DNA of 64,000 nt from Devosia soli (GTDB lineage Bacteria; Pseudomonadota; Alphaproteobacteria; Rhizobiales; Devosiaceae): assembly GCF_000970455.1 (NCBI RefSeq), contig NZ_LAJG01000021.1, positions 248,001-312,000 of the forward strand, in the 5' to 3' direction. Every line of letters starts with the position of its first letter. Within the stretch, counting starts at the first letter, position 1. The translations under genes were made by a program, and so were the position numbers. Shown one piece after another: positions 1-9,166 of the stretch. Under the pieces are notes generated by a model, which was not told the origin of the DNA, ran no database searches, and was given only the letters and a program-made list of their open reading frames with translations.

Positions 1-1
1 C

Positions 2-1576
2 GGTGAAGTCGAGCGCATCCTCTCCATGGTCGATGGCGTGGTCATCCTCGTCGACGCGGCCGAAGGCCCGATGCCCCAGACCAAGTTCGTGCTCGGCAAG
101 GCGCTGGCCCAGGGCCTCAGGCCCATCGTTGCCATCAACAAGATCGACAAGTCCGACGAGCGCCACCTCGAAGTGCTCGAAGAGATTTTTGACCTCTTCA
201 TCGCGCTCGATGCTTCGCCAGAACAGCTCGATTTCCCGGTTCTTTATGGTTCGGCCAAGCAGGGCTGGATGGCTGCAGAGCCGGAAGGCCCCAAGGAAAA
301 TCTTGGGCCCCTCCTCGATAAGGTCATCGAACATGTGCCCGAGCCTGCCGTCGAAGAAGGCGCGTTCCGCATGCTGGTCACGACCATCGAGCGCAACCCG
401 TTCCTCGGCCGCATCCTGACCGGCCGCATCACCTCGGGTACCGTCAAGGCCAACGACCCCATCCACACGCTCAACCGTGAAGGCAAGGAAGTCGAAAAGG
501 GCCGCGTCTCGAAAGTTCTCGCTTTCCGCGGCCTCGAACGCACCCCGGTCGATATCGGTGAAGCCGGCGATATCGTCGCCATTGCCGGTCTCGTCACCTC
601 CACCGTGGCCGATACGCTCTGCGCCACTTCGGTCACCCAGCCGATCGCAGCCAAGCCGATCGATCCCCCGACCCTTTCGGTCACCTTCCGCATCAATGAC
701 GGTCCGCTCGCCGGCCGCGAAGGCGACAAGGTTCAGTCCCGCGTCATCCGCGAACGCCTGATGCGCGAAGCCGAAGGCAATGTGGCGATCCGCGTCACCC
801 CGGGCGAAGACAACGATAGCTACGACGTTGCCGGCCGTGGCGAACTTCAGCTCGCCGTCTTAATCGAAAACATGCGCCGCGAAGGCTTTGAGCTGACCAT
901 CGGTCGTCCAAAAGTTCTGTTCAAGGAAGAAAACGGCCAGCGCATGGAGCCGGTCGAAGAAGTCATCATCGACGTCGATGACGAATTTACTGGCGCCGTC
1001 GTCCAGAAGCTGACTGAGCGCAAGGGCGAATTGACCGATATGCGTCCGTCCGGCGTCGGCCGTACCCGCATTCAGCTCCTGGTTCCAACCCGCTCGCTGA
1101 TCGGCTATCAGCCCGAACTGCTCTCGGACACGCGCGGCACGGCGATCTTCAACCGCCTCTTCCACTCCTTCGTGCCGTTCAAGGGCGAACTGCCGGGCCG
1201 CCGCACGGGCGTCCTGATCTCGAATGGCACCGGCCAGTCCGTCGCCTTCGCGCTCTGGAACCTTGAGGACCGTGGCGCCATCATGATCGACGCCGGCGTC
1301 GACATCTATGAAGGCATGATCATCGGCGAGCATTCCCGCGAGAACGACCTCGAGGTCAACGCGCTCAAGGGCAAGCAGCTCACCAATATCCGCACGACCT
1401 CCAAGGACGAAGCGGTCCGCCTGACGACCCCGAAGAAGCTGACCCTTGAACAGAGTCTCGGCTATATCGCCGAAGACGAATATGTCGAAGTGACGCCCAA
1501 ATCGATCCGCCTTCGGAAGATCTGGCTCGATCCTAACGATCGCAAGCGCATGAGCCGCGCCGCCAAGTCGGCCTGA
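2..1576 (+). CDS. typA: Translational GTPase TypA/BipA (5' part outside window)
   Basis: Ribosome-associated GTPase of the EF-G family that supports ribosome assembly and stress growth. The reading frame is open from base 2 and the window starts inside the G domain, just after the G3 region; the G4 motif NKID is visible near residue 46 of the fragment. It is followed by EF-Tu-like domain 2, the EF-G-like domains and the TypA-specific C-terminal domain (RTTSKDEAVRLTTPKKLTLE, then LRKIWLDPNDRKR). The fragment holds 524 residues; full family members are about 605, so roughly 80 N-terminal residues with the P-loop are missing. A palindromic repeat follows, then a DedA gene on the same strand. Confidence 0.97.
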   Translation, partial: GEVERILSMVDGVVILVDAAEGPMPQTKFVLGKALAQGLRPIVAINKIDKSDERHLEVLEEIFDLFIALDASPEQLDFPVLYGSAKQGWMAAEPEGPKENLGPLLDKVIEHVPEPAVEEGAFRMLVTTIERNPFLGRILTGRITSGTVKANDPIHTLNREGKEVEKGRVSKVLAFRGLERTPVDIGEAGDIVAIAGLVTSTVADTLCATSVTQPIAAKPIDPPTLSVTFRINDGPLAGREGDKVQSRVIRERLMREAEGNVAIRVTPGEDNDSYDVAGRGELQLAVLIENMRREGFELTIGRPKVLFKEENGQRMEPVEEVIIDVDDEFTGAVVQKLTERKGELTDMRPSGVGRTRIQLLVPTRSLIGYQPELLSDTRGTAIFNRLFHSFVPFKGELPGRRTGVLISNGTGQSVAFALWNLEDRGAIMIDAGVDIYEGMIIGEHSRENDLEVNALKGKQLTNIRTTSKDEAVRLTTPKKLTLEQSLGYIAEDEYVEVTPKSIRLRKIWLDPNDRKRMSRAAKSA

Positions 1577-1592
1577 TCCGTCAAACAACCAC

Positions 1593-1667
1593 CGTCATTG
1601 CCCGGCTTGTCCGGGCAATCCATCTTGGGATGGCATGGACCACCGGGACAGGCCCGGTGGTGACGAC
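1593..1667 (-). repeat. Bipartite palindromic intergenic repeat, copy 1 (inverted orientation)
   Basis: Two hairpins separated by a short spacer: ATTGCCCGG-cttgt-CCGGGCAAT and ACCACCGGG-acagg-CCCGGTGGT. It is the reverse complement of the layout seen in the other copies (near 17.96, 31.96, 39.08, 40.18 and 43.28 kb). It sits between typA and the DedA gene and would be in their shared transcript if they are co-transcribed. Confidence 0.8.
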
Positions 1668-1685
1668 TGAGCGAGGGAAAATTCC

Positions 1686-2294
1686 ATGAGTGACTTCATC
1701 ATCGGCTTTATCACCGATTGGGGCTATCTGGGCATCTTCCTCCTCATGGTGGCGGAAAACATCTTTCCGCCCATCCCCTCCGAATTGATCATGCCCTTTG
1801 CCGGCTATGTCGCGGCCAATGGCGATCTTTCCATTTTTGGCGTGCTGGTCGCCGGCACGCTCGGCTCGGTCATCGGCACCACGGCCTGGTATGGCGTTGC
1901 CCGCCTCATGGGCATCGAACGCTTCACCTGGCTGTGCAACAAGTTCGGGCGTTTCGCGACGCTGAGCGAAGACGATATCGACAAGGCGCATCACTGGTTT
2001 GAAAAGCATGGCCCGCTGGCCGTCTTCGCCGGCCGCCTGATCCCGGCCATCCGCACGCTGATTTCCGTGCCGGCGGGCTTAGCGAAAATGCCGTTCGGCC
2101 GCTTTCTGCTGATTTCCGCGCTCGGCAGTCTCCTCTGGACCGGCATTTTGACAGTTGCCGGCCTCCTCCTCCACGAGGGCTACCACGCCGTCGAAGCCTG
2201 GGTCGATCCGGTCTCGACTGGCGTCGTCATCCTCGCCGTCGTCATCTACATCTGGCGCTTCGTCACCTGGAAGCCGATCAAGGACATCGGCTGA
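1686..2294 (+). CDS. DedA family membrane protein
   Basis: A 202-residue inner-membrane protein of the DedA/SNARE-associated family, whose members act in lipid flipping (undecaprenyl phosphate or phosphatidylethanolamine), envelope homeostasis and proton-dependent transport. Family hallmarks are the re-entrant motif ENIFPPIPSELIMPFAGY (about residues 20-37) and FAGRLIPAIRTLISVPAG (about 117-134) with the conserved G-R-x-x-P-x-x-R. A GAGGGA Shine-Dalgarno lies just upstream of the ATG. The specific lipid substrate cannot be read from the sequence. Confidence 0.93.
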   Translation: MSDFIIGFITDWGYLGIFLLMVAENIFPPIPSELIMPFAGYVAANGDLSIFGVLVAGTLGSVIGTTAWYGVARLMGIERFTWLCNKFGRFATLSEDDIDKAHHWFEKHGPLAVFAGRLIPAIRTLISVPAGLAKMPFGRFLLISALGSLLWTGILTVAGLLLHEGYHAVEAWVDPVSTGVVILAVVIYIWRFVTWKPIKDIG

Positions 2295-2316
2295 TCCTGC
2301 CTCGCATTCTGCAAGA

Positions 2317-2339
2317 GCGCTTCGCATTTTGCGAGGCGC
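2317..2339 (+). terminator. Hairpin after the DedA gene, possible terminator
   Basis: GCGCTTCGC-attttg-type loop-GCGAGGCGC forms a 9-bp stem with one G-U pair directly after the DedA stop codon. It has no clean U-tract, so intrinsic termination is uncertain. The rest of the 2295-2581 gap holds nothing I recognise apart from the YggT ribosome binding site. Confidence 0.4.
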
Positions 2340-2581
2340 GGCGGGGCAAAAGGCCCGATCTAAACCCCTTCGTAATCTTTGCCCCCGGTTTCACGGGCCC
2401 GTGAGTTTGGCACGCTTCGTGCAATGAAGAGGGCATCCGGAACCTCGTAATGCTTACCGGATAGTCAGTCATTTGGGCCCTGCATCGCTTGCCCGGTGCG
2501 GGGCTCCGACTTTTCGGTGCGCCCTTGTGAGTTGGGGGCTAACCCACTAGATAAATCGGACCTTTTCTCGCGGAGACGCCC

Positions 2582-2884
2582 ATGCGCGCCGTTCTCGATA
2601 TCATCCTGATTCTGCTCCAGCTCTATTGGTGGGTCCTGCTCATCATGATCATCATGAGCTGGCTGATCTCCTTCAACGTCATCAACACCCGCAACCAGTT
2701 CGTCGAAGCGGTCTGGCGCGTGCTCAATCAGCTGACTGAGCCGGTGCTGCGGCCCATCCGCCGCTTGCTGCCCAATTTCTCGGGCCTCGACCTGTCCCCG
2801 CTCGTTGCCTTCCTCCTGATCTTCTTCATCCAGTCGATTATCGGCTACTATATCTATCCCGCCGTGGTCCGTGCCGGGGTCTGA
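2582..2884 (+). CDS. YggT family membrane protein
   Basis: A 100-residue protein with two hydrophobic segments (about residues 5-28 and 75-95) flanking the conserved cytoplasmic stretch NQLTEPVLRPIRRLLP, which is diagnostic of YggT (PF02325). Family members are linked to cell division, osmotic tolerance and envelope organisation; the biochemical role is not settled. GGAGA is placed six bases before the ATG. The next gene, a GNAT, starts six bases after the stop, so the two are probably co-transcribed. Confidence 0.9.
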   Translation: MRAVLDIILILLQLYWWVLLIMIIMSWLISFNVINTRNQFVEAVWRVLNQLTEPVLRPIRRLLPNFSGLDLSPLVAFLLIFFIQSIIGYYIYPAVVRAGV

Positions 2885-2890
2885 CGACCG

Positions 2891-3391
2891 ATGACGCTGC
2901 CTTCTGGCTTTGCGGTGTCGACCGATCCTCAAAAGATCGACATCGACTACGTGCACCACTATCTCAGCACCCTGAGCTACTGGGCTCAGGGTATCCCGCG
3001 CGATGTCGTCGTTCGATCGATTGAGAACAGCATCGCCTTCGGCCTTTATGCCGAAACCGGCGCTCAGGTCGGTTTTGCCCGCGTCATCACCGACAAGGCG
3101 ACCTTCGCCTGGCTTGCCGATGTCTTCGTCGATCCCGGCATGCAGGGAAAGGGTCTCGGCAAGGGCTTTTTGCAGACGATCTTTGCCCATCCGGACCTGC
3201 AGGGCCTGCGCCGCTTCATGCTGGTCACGGCCGATGCGCACAGTCTTTACAGCCAATATGGCTTCGGCACCCCGCCCAATCCTGAGCGGCTCATGGCCAT
3301 CGTCCGGTCGAACCTCTATCCCGCCCCTTATCGCCCCGCGACAAACCGTCACACTTTCCAATTGCTTAACGGCCCAATCCCGCTAAGCTGA
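2891..3391 (+). CDS. GNAT family N-acetyltransferase
   Basis: A 166-residue single-domain acetyl-CoA-dependent acetyltransferase. The acetyl-CoA pyrophosphate-binding loop is [13 protein letters not shown] (Q-x-x-G-x-G/A pattern, about residues 84-96), preceded by the beta-strand [10 protein letters not shown] and followed by a YSQYGF motif typical of alpha4-beta5. The substrate is unknown. It lies six bases after YggT and upstream of the hppA leader. It is the first of several GNAT-type genes in this window; none resembles another closely. Confidence 0.9.
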   Translation: MTLPSGFAVSTDPQKIDIDYVHHYLSTLSYWAQGIPRDVVVRSIENSIAFGLYAETGAQVGFARVITDKATFAWLADVFVDPGMQGKGLGKGFLQTIFAHPDLQGLRRFMLVTADAHSLYSQYGFGTPPNPERLMAIVRSNLYPAPYRPATNRHTFQLLNGPIPLS

Positions 3392-3403
3392 TTTTTGGGA
3401 GGA

Positions 3404-3502
3404 GGTCCGCCGGAGGGCGGTTGCGGACCGGACGAACGGGGCAGGCAAATCCCCAAAAGAGCTGGCCAAGCCGCGGCGGGCCTCGAATCTTATCATTCGA
3501 GG
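3404..3502 (+). promoter_or_regulatory. Structured hppA leader with hairpin covering the Shine-Dalgarno
   Basis: Two hairpins are visible in the 121-base gap before hppA. The first is GGTCCGC (3404-3410) with GCGGACC (3423-3429). The second is CCTCGAA (3481-3487) with TTCGAGG (3496-3502), an 8-base loop. The 3' arm of the second contains GAGG, the only good Shine-Dalgarno for the hppA ATG at 3513, so folding would block initiation. Whether this is a regulated switch is inference. Confidence 0.45.
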
Positions 3503-3512
3503 AACGTGTTTC

Positions 3513-5654
3513 ATGGATCTGGCACTTTGGCTGATCGTCGCCTGCGGCGGTTTGTCTGTCGTTTATGGCGTGGTCACGACGCAAAGCCTGATGAAGGCTG
3601 ACGCCGGCTCGGCCCGCATGCAGGAAATCTCCGCCGCCGTGCGCGAAGGCGCTTCGGCCTATCTCAAACGCCAATATACCACCATCGCCATTGTCGGCGT
3701 GGTTATCCTGATTGCCGCCTGGCTGCTGCTTGGCGTCCACGCCGCCATCGGCTTTCTCATCGGCGCCGTGCTTTCGGGCGCGGCCGGCTTTATCGGCATG
3801 AACGTCTCGGTCCGCGCCAATGTGCGCGTCGCCCAGGCCGCCATTTCCTCGCTCGGCCGGGGGCTCGACCTCGCCTTCAAGTCCGGCGCGGTCACAGGCC
3901 TTCTCGTCGCTGGCCTCGGCCTCCTTGGGGTGACACTCTATTTCATGATCCTGACCGGCATGGGCAATGCGCCGACGAGCCGCGTCGTCATCGATTCCCT
4001 CGTTGCGCTTTCCTTCGGCGCCTCGCTGATTTCGATCTTCGCCCGTCTCGGCGGCGGCATCTTCACCAAGGGCGCAGACGTCGGCGGCGACATGGTGGGC
4101 AAGGTCGAAGCCGGCATTCCGGAAGACGATCCGCGCAACCCCGCAACAATCGCCGACAATGTGGGCGACAATGTCGGCGATTGCGCCGGCATGGCCGCCG
4201 ACCTTTTTGAAACCTATGTGGTGACCATCGTCGCGACCATGGTTCTGGCGGCAATCATCCTGCCCGAGGCGCTCAAACTCACCGGCATGGTGCTGCCGCT
4301 CGCCATCGCCGGCGCCTGCGTCATCACCTCGATCATCGGCACTTATTTCGTCAAACTCGGTGCCGACAACAACATCATGGGCGCGCTCTATAAGGGCGTT
4401 ATCGCCACAGGCGTCCTGTCGCTTGTCGTGCTCCTGCCGGTGCTTTGGCTGCTCTTTGGCGACATGAACCTGACAATCGAAACCGCGGCCAAAACCTTTA
4501 CCCCCTGGAGCCTTTTCTGGTGCGGCGTGACCGGTCTCGTCATCACCGGGCTCATCATCGTCATCACCGAATATTATACCGGCACCAATCGCCGCCCGGT
4601 CAATTCCATTGCCGAAGCTTCGGTCACCGGCCATGGCACCAATGTCATCCAGGGCCTTGCCGTGTCGCTGGAATCGACGGCCCTGCCAGCCCTCGTCATC
4701 ATCGCCGGCATCATCGTCACCTTCTCGCTGGCCGGTCTCTTCGGCATTGCAGTGGCCGTCGCCACCATGCTGGCCCTGGCCGGCATCATCGTCGCGCTCG
4801 ATGCCTTCGGTCCCGTCACGGACAATGCCGGCGGCATTGCCGAAATGGCTGGTCTCGACAAGGAAGTGCGCCACAATACCGACGCGCTCGATGCGGTCGG
4901 CAACACCACCAAGGCCGTCACCAAGGGCTATGCCATCGGCTCGGCTGGCCTCGGCGCTCTCGTGCTCTTTGCCGCCTATACGCAGGACCTCATTTACTTC
5001 TCGTCCCTGCCCGATGCGCCGGCCATCTTTGCCGGTGTCGGTACTCTCACCTTCTCGCTCGCCGACCCCTATGTCGTCGTCGGCCTCCTTTTCGGAGGTC
5101 TCTTGCCCTTCCTTTTCGGCGGCATGTCGATGACGGCAGTGGGTCGCGCCGCCCAATCGGTCGTCGTGGAAGTGCGCCGCCAGTTCCGGGAAAAGCCGGG
5201 CATCATGGCCGGCACCGACAAGCCCGATTATGGCCGGGCCGTCGATATGCTCACCAAGGCCGCGATAAGGGAAATGATCGTCCCCTCGCTCCTGCCGGTG
5301 CTCTCGCCCATCCTCGTCTTCGTTCTCATCAACTGGATCGCCGGCCCCGCCGCCGGCTTCTCCGCCCTCGGCGCCATGCTGATGGGTGTCATCGTGACAG
5401 GCCTCTTCGTCGCCATCTCCATGACCGCCGGCGGCGGCGCCTGGGACAATGCCAAGAAGAGCTTTGAGGACGGTTTTACCGACAGCCACGGCGTTAAACA
5501 TTTTAAAGGCTCAGACGCCCACAAGGCCTCGGTTACCGGCGACACCGTCGGCGACCCCTACAAGGACACGGCCGGCCCGGCCGTCAATCCAATGATCAAG
5601 ATCACCAATATCGTTGCCTTGTTGCTTTTGGCGGTGCTGGCGCACATGGGCTGA
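3513..5654 (+). CDS. hppA: Proton-pumping membrane pyrophosphatase, K+-independent type
   Basis: A 713-residue inner-membrane H+-translocating pyrophosphatase that couples PPi hydrolysis to proton export. It has the expected multi-span profile and length. Substrate and Mg-binding motifs are [11 protein letters not shown] (about 189-199), [19 protein letters not shown] (about 213-231), [11 protein letters not shown], and [10 protein letters not shown]. The cation-dependence determinant reads GNTTKA (about 463-468): lysine there is the signature of K+-independent enzymes, where K+-dependent ones have alanine. The gene is monocistronic between a structured leader and a strong terminator. Confidence 0.97.
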   Translation: MDLALWLIVACGGLSVVYGVVTTQSLMKADAGSARMQEISAAVREGASAYLKRQYTTIAIVGVVILIAAWLLLGVHAAIGFLIGAVLSGAAGFIGMNVSVRANVRVAQAAISSLGRGLDLAFKSGAVTGLLVAGLGLLGVTLYFMILTGMGNAPTSRVVIDSLVALSFGASLISIFARLGGGIFTKGADVGGDMVGKVEAGIPEDDPRNPATIADNVGDNVGDCAGMAADLFETYVVTIVATMVLAAIILPEALKLTGMVLPLAIAGACVITSIIGTYFVKLGADNNIMGALYKGVIATGVLSLVVLLPVLWLLFGDMNLTIETAAKTFTPWSLFWCGVTGLVITGLIIVITEYYTGTNRRPVNSIAEASVTGHGTNVIQGLAVSLESTALPALVIIAGIIVTFSLAGLFGIAVAVATMLALAGIIVALDAFGPVTDNAGGIAEMAGLDKEVRHNTDALDAVGNTTKAVTKGYAIGSAGLGALVLFAAYTQDLIYFSSLPDAPAIFAGVGTLTFSLADPYVVVGLLFGGLLPFLFGGMSMTAVGRAAQSVVVEVRRQFREKPGIMAGTDKPDYGRAVDMLTKAAIREMIVPSLLPVLSPILVFVLINWIAGPAAGFSALGAMLMGVIVTGLFVAISMTAGGGAWDNAKKSFEDGFTDSHGVKHFKGSDAHKASVTGDTVGDPYKDTAGPAVNPMIKITNIVALLLLAVLAHMG

Positions 5655-5681
5655 CCAGACATAGTCTGGACTGAATTTTTT

Positions 5682-5709
5682 AAAGGCCCGGGAGCAATCC
5701 CGGGCCTTT
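5682..5709 (+). terminator. Rho-independent terminator of hppA
   Basis: AAAGGCCCGGGA and TCCCGGGCCTTT form a perfect 12-bp stem around a GCAA tetraloop, 28 bases after the hppA stop. The A-tract and T-tract on both sides would let it act in either direction. Confidence 0.85.
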
Positions 5710-5752
5710 CGCAATGGCCGACTAAATTAATATCACTCCCCTACTCATCGGC

Positions 5753-5825
5753 TGTCATCCCGGCGAAAGCCGGGACCTATCTTGAGATACGAGAGCGGAC
5801 CCGGATCAAGTCCAGAGTGACAAGC
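5753..5825. repeat. Palindromic intergenic repeat, CCCGGCGAAAGCCGGG subtype
   Basis: TCATCCCGGCGAAAGCCGGGA forms a tight hairpin, followed about 25 bases on by a degenerate second arm ending in GAGTGAC. It resembles the element near 39.67 kb more than the six ACCACC/ATTGCC copies. It lies in the convergent gap between hppA and the GGDEF-EAL gene. Confidence 0.55.
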
Positions 5826-5861
5826 GACGGTGGCAATACGCCAATAGACATTTGACCATGA

Positions 5862-6295
5862 AAAGGCCCGGACACTTTCGCGGCCTTTCAAATTATACGT
5901 CCTCTTTTTGAGAAGATAAGAGCGGCGACATTAGGCGGGGACAACTTCTAGCGTTCCGCTATGGCGCTGAATGGTCCTATTTGCGCAGCTGCTTGACTTT
6001 GTGGGTATTTGCAAAACTTATCCCCGCCCCCTCCACTCCATCCTAAACTCAAAAAACTCCCCGCACGGGACGGAGTCGAGACGGACGGCTGCGGGGAGGC
6101 TGATCGCGCGGGGCCGTTCTCGCGTGGGTTCTGGGATTGGCCGCCACGCGACGAGCGATCAAAGTGGCGCTGTGAGTCCTGTCCAAAAACTCAGCGCCCC
6201 GAGGCGGTTTCGTCTCACATTCTAAATACTCAGAGGCGAAAGCGCCTCGGGGCCCGTTCCAATAGACAAACCCTGCCGCGGCGACGCGGGCAGGG
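5862..6295. other. Gene-free convergent gap with several inverted repeats
   Basis: No credible gene lies between hppA and the GGDEF-EAL gene (5655-6337). After the hppA terminator and the repeat, the gap holds AAAGGCC...GGCCTTT (5862-5888), a 17-bp inverted repeat with one mismatch (arms 6196-6212 and 6237-6253, starting GCCCCGAGGCG), and a GC-rich hairpin with a one-base bulge (6271-6295). The 6196-6253 structure could terminate the minus-strand GGDEF-EAL transcript. Short open frames here (for example 6009-6341) lack homology cues and ribosome binding sites. Confidence 0.6.
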
Positions 6296-6337
6296 CAGGG
6301 GTGCTGCAAGAGCGGGCAGAAACGGCGGCTGGAAAAG

Positions 6338-8452
6338 TTAGGAGGCTTTGGCGATGGGGGAATCGGCAAGAAGCATGTTCGACAGTGCGGTAGCGGAAAT
6401 GGGCGGCGAGAAGAGATAGCCCTGGACTTCGGAAACGCCCTGGGCGCGCACCAGCGTCAGCTGTTCTTCGGTTTCGACGCCCTCGACGGTGGTCGACATG
6501 CCCAGCGAGTGCCCGAGCCCGATAACGGCGCGAATGATCGCCTGGCTGTCTTCGCGGGTTGTGAGGTCGCGAATGAAGGAGCGGTCGATCTTGATCTTAT
6601 CGAAGGGGAAGGAGCGAAGATACGAGAGCGACGAATAGCCGGTGCCGAAATCGTCCATCGAAATCCTGACGCCCATGGCGCGCAGGTCGTGGAGCGCCTG
6701 GAGCGTTGCTTCGCTATCGGCAAGCAGCAGGCTTTCGGTGATTTCAAGTTCGAGCCGGGTCGGGTCGAGCCGCGCATTGGTCAGCGCCCGGCGCACCTGG
6801 GTCACGAGATCGCGCTGACGGAACTGGACGGGCGAGAGATTGACGGCAATGCGGACGCCATTGGGCCAGCCAGCAGCGGCAAGGCAGGCTTCGTTGAGCA
6901 CCCATTGGCCGATCGCCGAAATAAGCCCGGTTTCCTCGGCGATGGGCACGAATTCGGCCGGCGAAATCGTTGCGCCTTCAAAGTCCCAGCGCAGCAGGGC
7001 TTCCACACAGGTGATGCGATTTTCCTTGAGGCCCAGCAGGGGCTGGTACATCAGCCGGAATTCGTTGCGGCTGAGCGCAAGCCGCAGCCCGGCCTCGATC
7101 GAGCGGCGATGCTGGAGCTCGGCATCCATGCCGGTCTCGAAGAAATGGTAGGTCGAGCGGCCTTCGTTTTTGGCCCTGTAGAGCGCGAGGTCGGCGTTCT
7201 TGACGAGCGTATCGGTGGTCATGCCATCGCCGGGACCGACGGCGATGCCGACACTGGCGCCGATCTCGATCTGCTGGCCCTTGATGTTCATGGGCGCGCA
7301 CATGGCCTTGATGATGCGATCGGCGACGCGCGCGGCCGCATCGGCGCTGTCGATGGGCTGCAGCAGCAGCGCGAATTCGTCGCCGCCAAGCCGCGCCAGC
7401 AGATCGCTTTCGCGCGTCGTGCCCCACAGGCGCACGGCGGCCTGCTTGATCACTTCGTCGCCCACGGCATGGCCGAGCGTATCGTTGACGGCCTTAAAAT
7501 GGTCGAGGTCGATATAGAGTACCGCTGCCATCTCGCCGCGCTGCATGCCGGCCTCGGTGCGGGCCATCTGCTCCAGAAATTCGATGCGGTTGGGCAGGTC
7601 GGTCAGCGCGTCGTGCCGCGCCAGATGATGGATGCGCGCCTCGTTCTGGCGCTGCTCGGTAATGTCCTCGTGGGTCGATACCCAGCCGCCATCTTCCATG
7701 GGGTGATGCTGCATCATGATGATGCGACCATTGAGCTCGTGGATATTCTTGCCGTATTCGCTCTTGGCGATCACCTCGCGCCGCCAGGCGATATAGTCGT
7801 TCCGTGTGCCGCCGGCGCTCATGCCAACGTCGAAGAGATGCCCCAGGATATCCTCGAGCTGGGTGCCGGGGCGGAGAAGTTCGGTGGGCAGGTTGTAGAT
7901 GCGGGCATAGGGCTCGTTGCAGATGACGAGGCGCCCCCTGGCGTCCATCATGCAAAGGCCGATGGAAATGTTATTCACGGCCGCGTCGAGCCGGATATTC
8001 TGTCGCTCGAGTTCGAGTTTGCGTTTCTGGACTGTTTCGGCCAGCTGGATTTCGTCGGTGACGTCTTCATGGGTGACGACCCAGCCGATCTTTTCCGAAT
8101 AAACCCGGGCGGTCTCGACGATGCGGCCGCCCTTGATGCGCTCCTGGCTCTTGATGCGGGCGCCGCTGCGATTGTTGAGGAGCTCGCTCGAATAGGCTTC
8201 ATAGAATTCTTCGGGCGTGTGCGCCGGGTGATTGCCGAGGCGGTGGGAGAGATGGACGATCTCTTCGAGCGTCATACCCTTGCGGATGTCGCTTTCGGCA
8301 AAGCCGTAGAATTCGCGATAATGCTTGTTCCACATGACCAGCCGGAATTGCGGCGACCATACGCAAAAGCCATAGGGGATGTTCTCCAGCGCAGCGTCGA
8401 GCAGCAGCGCATCGGCGACGTCATTCGGCGTGCCTGCGTCGGTCTCCCGCAT
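6338..8452 (-). CDS. PAS-PAS-GGDEF-EAL bifunctional c-di-GMP enzyme
   Basis: A 704-residue protein without transmembrane segments. Two PAS domains (about 15-130 and 150-270) are joined by a coiled linker (QLAETVQKRKLELERQN). GGDEF follows at 356-360 with an intact autoinhibitory I-site (RESD, five residues upstream). The EAL domain (EALLRW at 484) keeps its catalytic residues: the Asn in AVNLSP, Glu in EITES, both Asp in DDFGTGYSS, Lys in KIDRSF, Glu in EGVET and Gln in VQGY. Both synthesis and hydrolysis of c-di-GMP are therefore possible. A TTAA-N7-TTAA box lies 57 bases upstream, suggesting CtrA control. Confidence 0.95.
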   Translation of the reverse strand: MRETDAGTPNDVADALLLDAALENIPYGFCVWSPQFRLVMWNKHYREFYGFAESDIRKGMTLEEIVHLSHRLGNHPAHTPEEFYEAYSSELLNNRSGARIKSQERIKGGRIVETARVYSEKIGWVVTHEDVTDEIQLAETVQKRKLELERQNIRLDAAVNNISIGLCMMDARGRLVICNEPYARIYNLPTELLRPGTQLEDILGHLFDVGMSAGGTRNDYIAWRREVIAKSEYGKNIHELNGRIIMMQHHPMEDGGWVSTHEDITEQRQNEARIHHLARHDALTDLPNRIEFLEQMARTEAGMQRGEMAAVLYIDLDHFKAVNDTLGHAVGDEVIKQAAVRLWGTTRESDLLARLGGDEFALLLQPIDSADAAARVADRIIKAMCAPMNIKGQQIEIGASVGIAVGPGDGMTTDTLVKNADLALYRAKNEGRSTYHFFETGMDAELQHRRSIEAGLRLALSRNEFRLMYQPLLGLKENRITCVEALLRWDFEGATISPAEFVPIAEETGLISAIGQWVLNEACLAAAGWPNGVRIAVNLSPVQFRQRDLVTQVRRALTNARLDPTRLELEITESLLLADSEATLQALHDLRAMGVRISMDDFGTGYSSLSYLRSFPFDKIKIDRSFIRDLTTREDSQAIIRAVIGLGHSLGMSTTVEGVETEEQLTLVRAQGVSEVQGYLFSPPISATALSNMLLADSPIAKAS

Positions 8453-8508
8453 TGGTCCCCTCTAGCCCAAACCAAAATGACGCTTCTGTGAAGCTAAGTG
8501 GATGCTCC

Positions 8509-8523
8509 TTAACGTCAACTTAA
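8509..8523 (-). promoter_or_regulatory. CtrA-type box upstream of the GGDEF-EAL gene
   Basis: TTAACGTCAACTTAA matches the full alphaproteobacterial CtrA consensus TTAA-N7-TTAA exactly. It lies 57 bases before the GGDEF-EAL start, in the short gap after the upstream kinase gene, a place usual for CtrA-activated promoters. Binding itself is inference. Confidence 0.5.
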
Positions 8524-8524
8524 A

Positions 8525-9166
8525 TCAGAAAGCCGGATCGAGAGCGCTTAAGTGCTGTTGTAGAACGGTTTTTTGCGGTGGCGAGGCAAGAAGCAAAGCA
8601 ATGCGCCCAGCTCCTTCCCGAGGCGTCAATTTGCTCATATCCAGTTGAATATCATAGCTTTTTTCCGCATGCACGGCTGACTGCCAGCGCAGCACCGGCG
8701 GCGGGGGAACATCGCCGGCAGCGTAATATCCGCCCTTGGTATCGGCATTCCGCCGGCGCATGATTTCTTCGATTGTGCAATCGATACCAATCAGCAAGGT
8801 GCCGAGCGGAGCCAAGGCCCTGGCGCACTGGTCGAGGATATTGAGCGGGGTCGCGTAATCCTCGTGCATGCCCAGGTCGGCTACAATGTCGAAACCGGCC
8901 GTGGCGGTCAGGCGAATGGTTCGGAAAAGGAGCTGATAGAGCCGCAACACATCGGCTTCGAGATCGGGCCGTTCCCCGCCCGGGCGCAGGCCGATGCCCG
9001 GCATCAGCTGGGGCGGCAAGCTGGCCATCTGCCCGTCGACGCCGAGGTTGAGCCAGGTGCCGGGCACGGTGTCCTGGATAGCGCGGACGAGCGAGGATTT
9101 GCCCGAGCGCGGCGCGCCGTTAAGGATGATGACGCGCCCCAGGCGCGGCGCGTCATTGGTCGGCAT
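8525..9166 (-). CDS. Chloramphenicol phosphotransferase-like P-loop kinase
   Basis: A 213-residue soluble P-loop protein of the chloramphenicol phosphotransferase (PF07931) type. Walker A is GAPRSGKSS (17-25), after the strand RVIILN. The acidic residue in WLNLGVDG matches the position of the CPT catalytic aspartate, and the C-terminal VLRWQSAVHAEKSYDIQLD matches the conserved V-H...YD..LD pattern. The start codon overlaps the argG stop (TGATG), so translation is coupled to argG. Chloramphenicol resistance is not implied: most family members have unknown small-molecule substrates. Confidence 0.8.
   Translation of the reverse strand: MPTNDAPRLGRVIILNGAPRSGKSSLVRAIQDTVPGTWLNLGVDGQMASLPPQLMPGIGLRPGGERPDLEADVLRLYQLLFRTIRLTATAGFDIVADLGMHEDYATPLNILDQCARALAPLGTLLIGIDCTIEEIMRRRNADTKGGYYAAGDVPPPPVLRWQSAVHAEKSYDIQLDMSKLTPREGAGRIALLLASPPQKTVLQQHLSALDPAF

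Noticed and set aside
3366..5501. 711-residue minus-strand open frame
   Set aside because: Antisense to hppA; Asp/Gly/His-rich composition without domain motifs, caused by high GC.
5971..6341. Short overlapping open frames in the hppA to GGDEF-EAL gap
   Set aside because: Overlap palindromes, have no ribosome binding site and show no known protein pattern.
6509..8491. 660-residue plus-strand open frame
   Set aside because: Antisense to the GGDEF-EAL gene, which has every catalytic residue.
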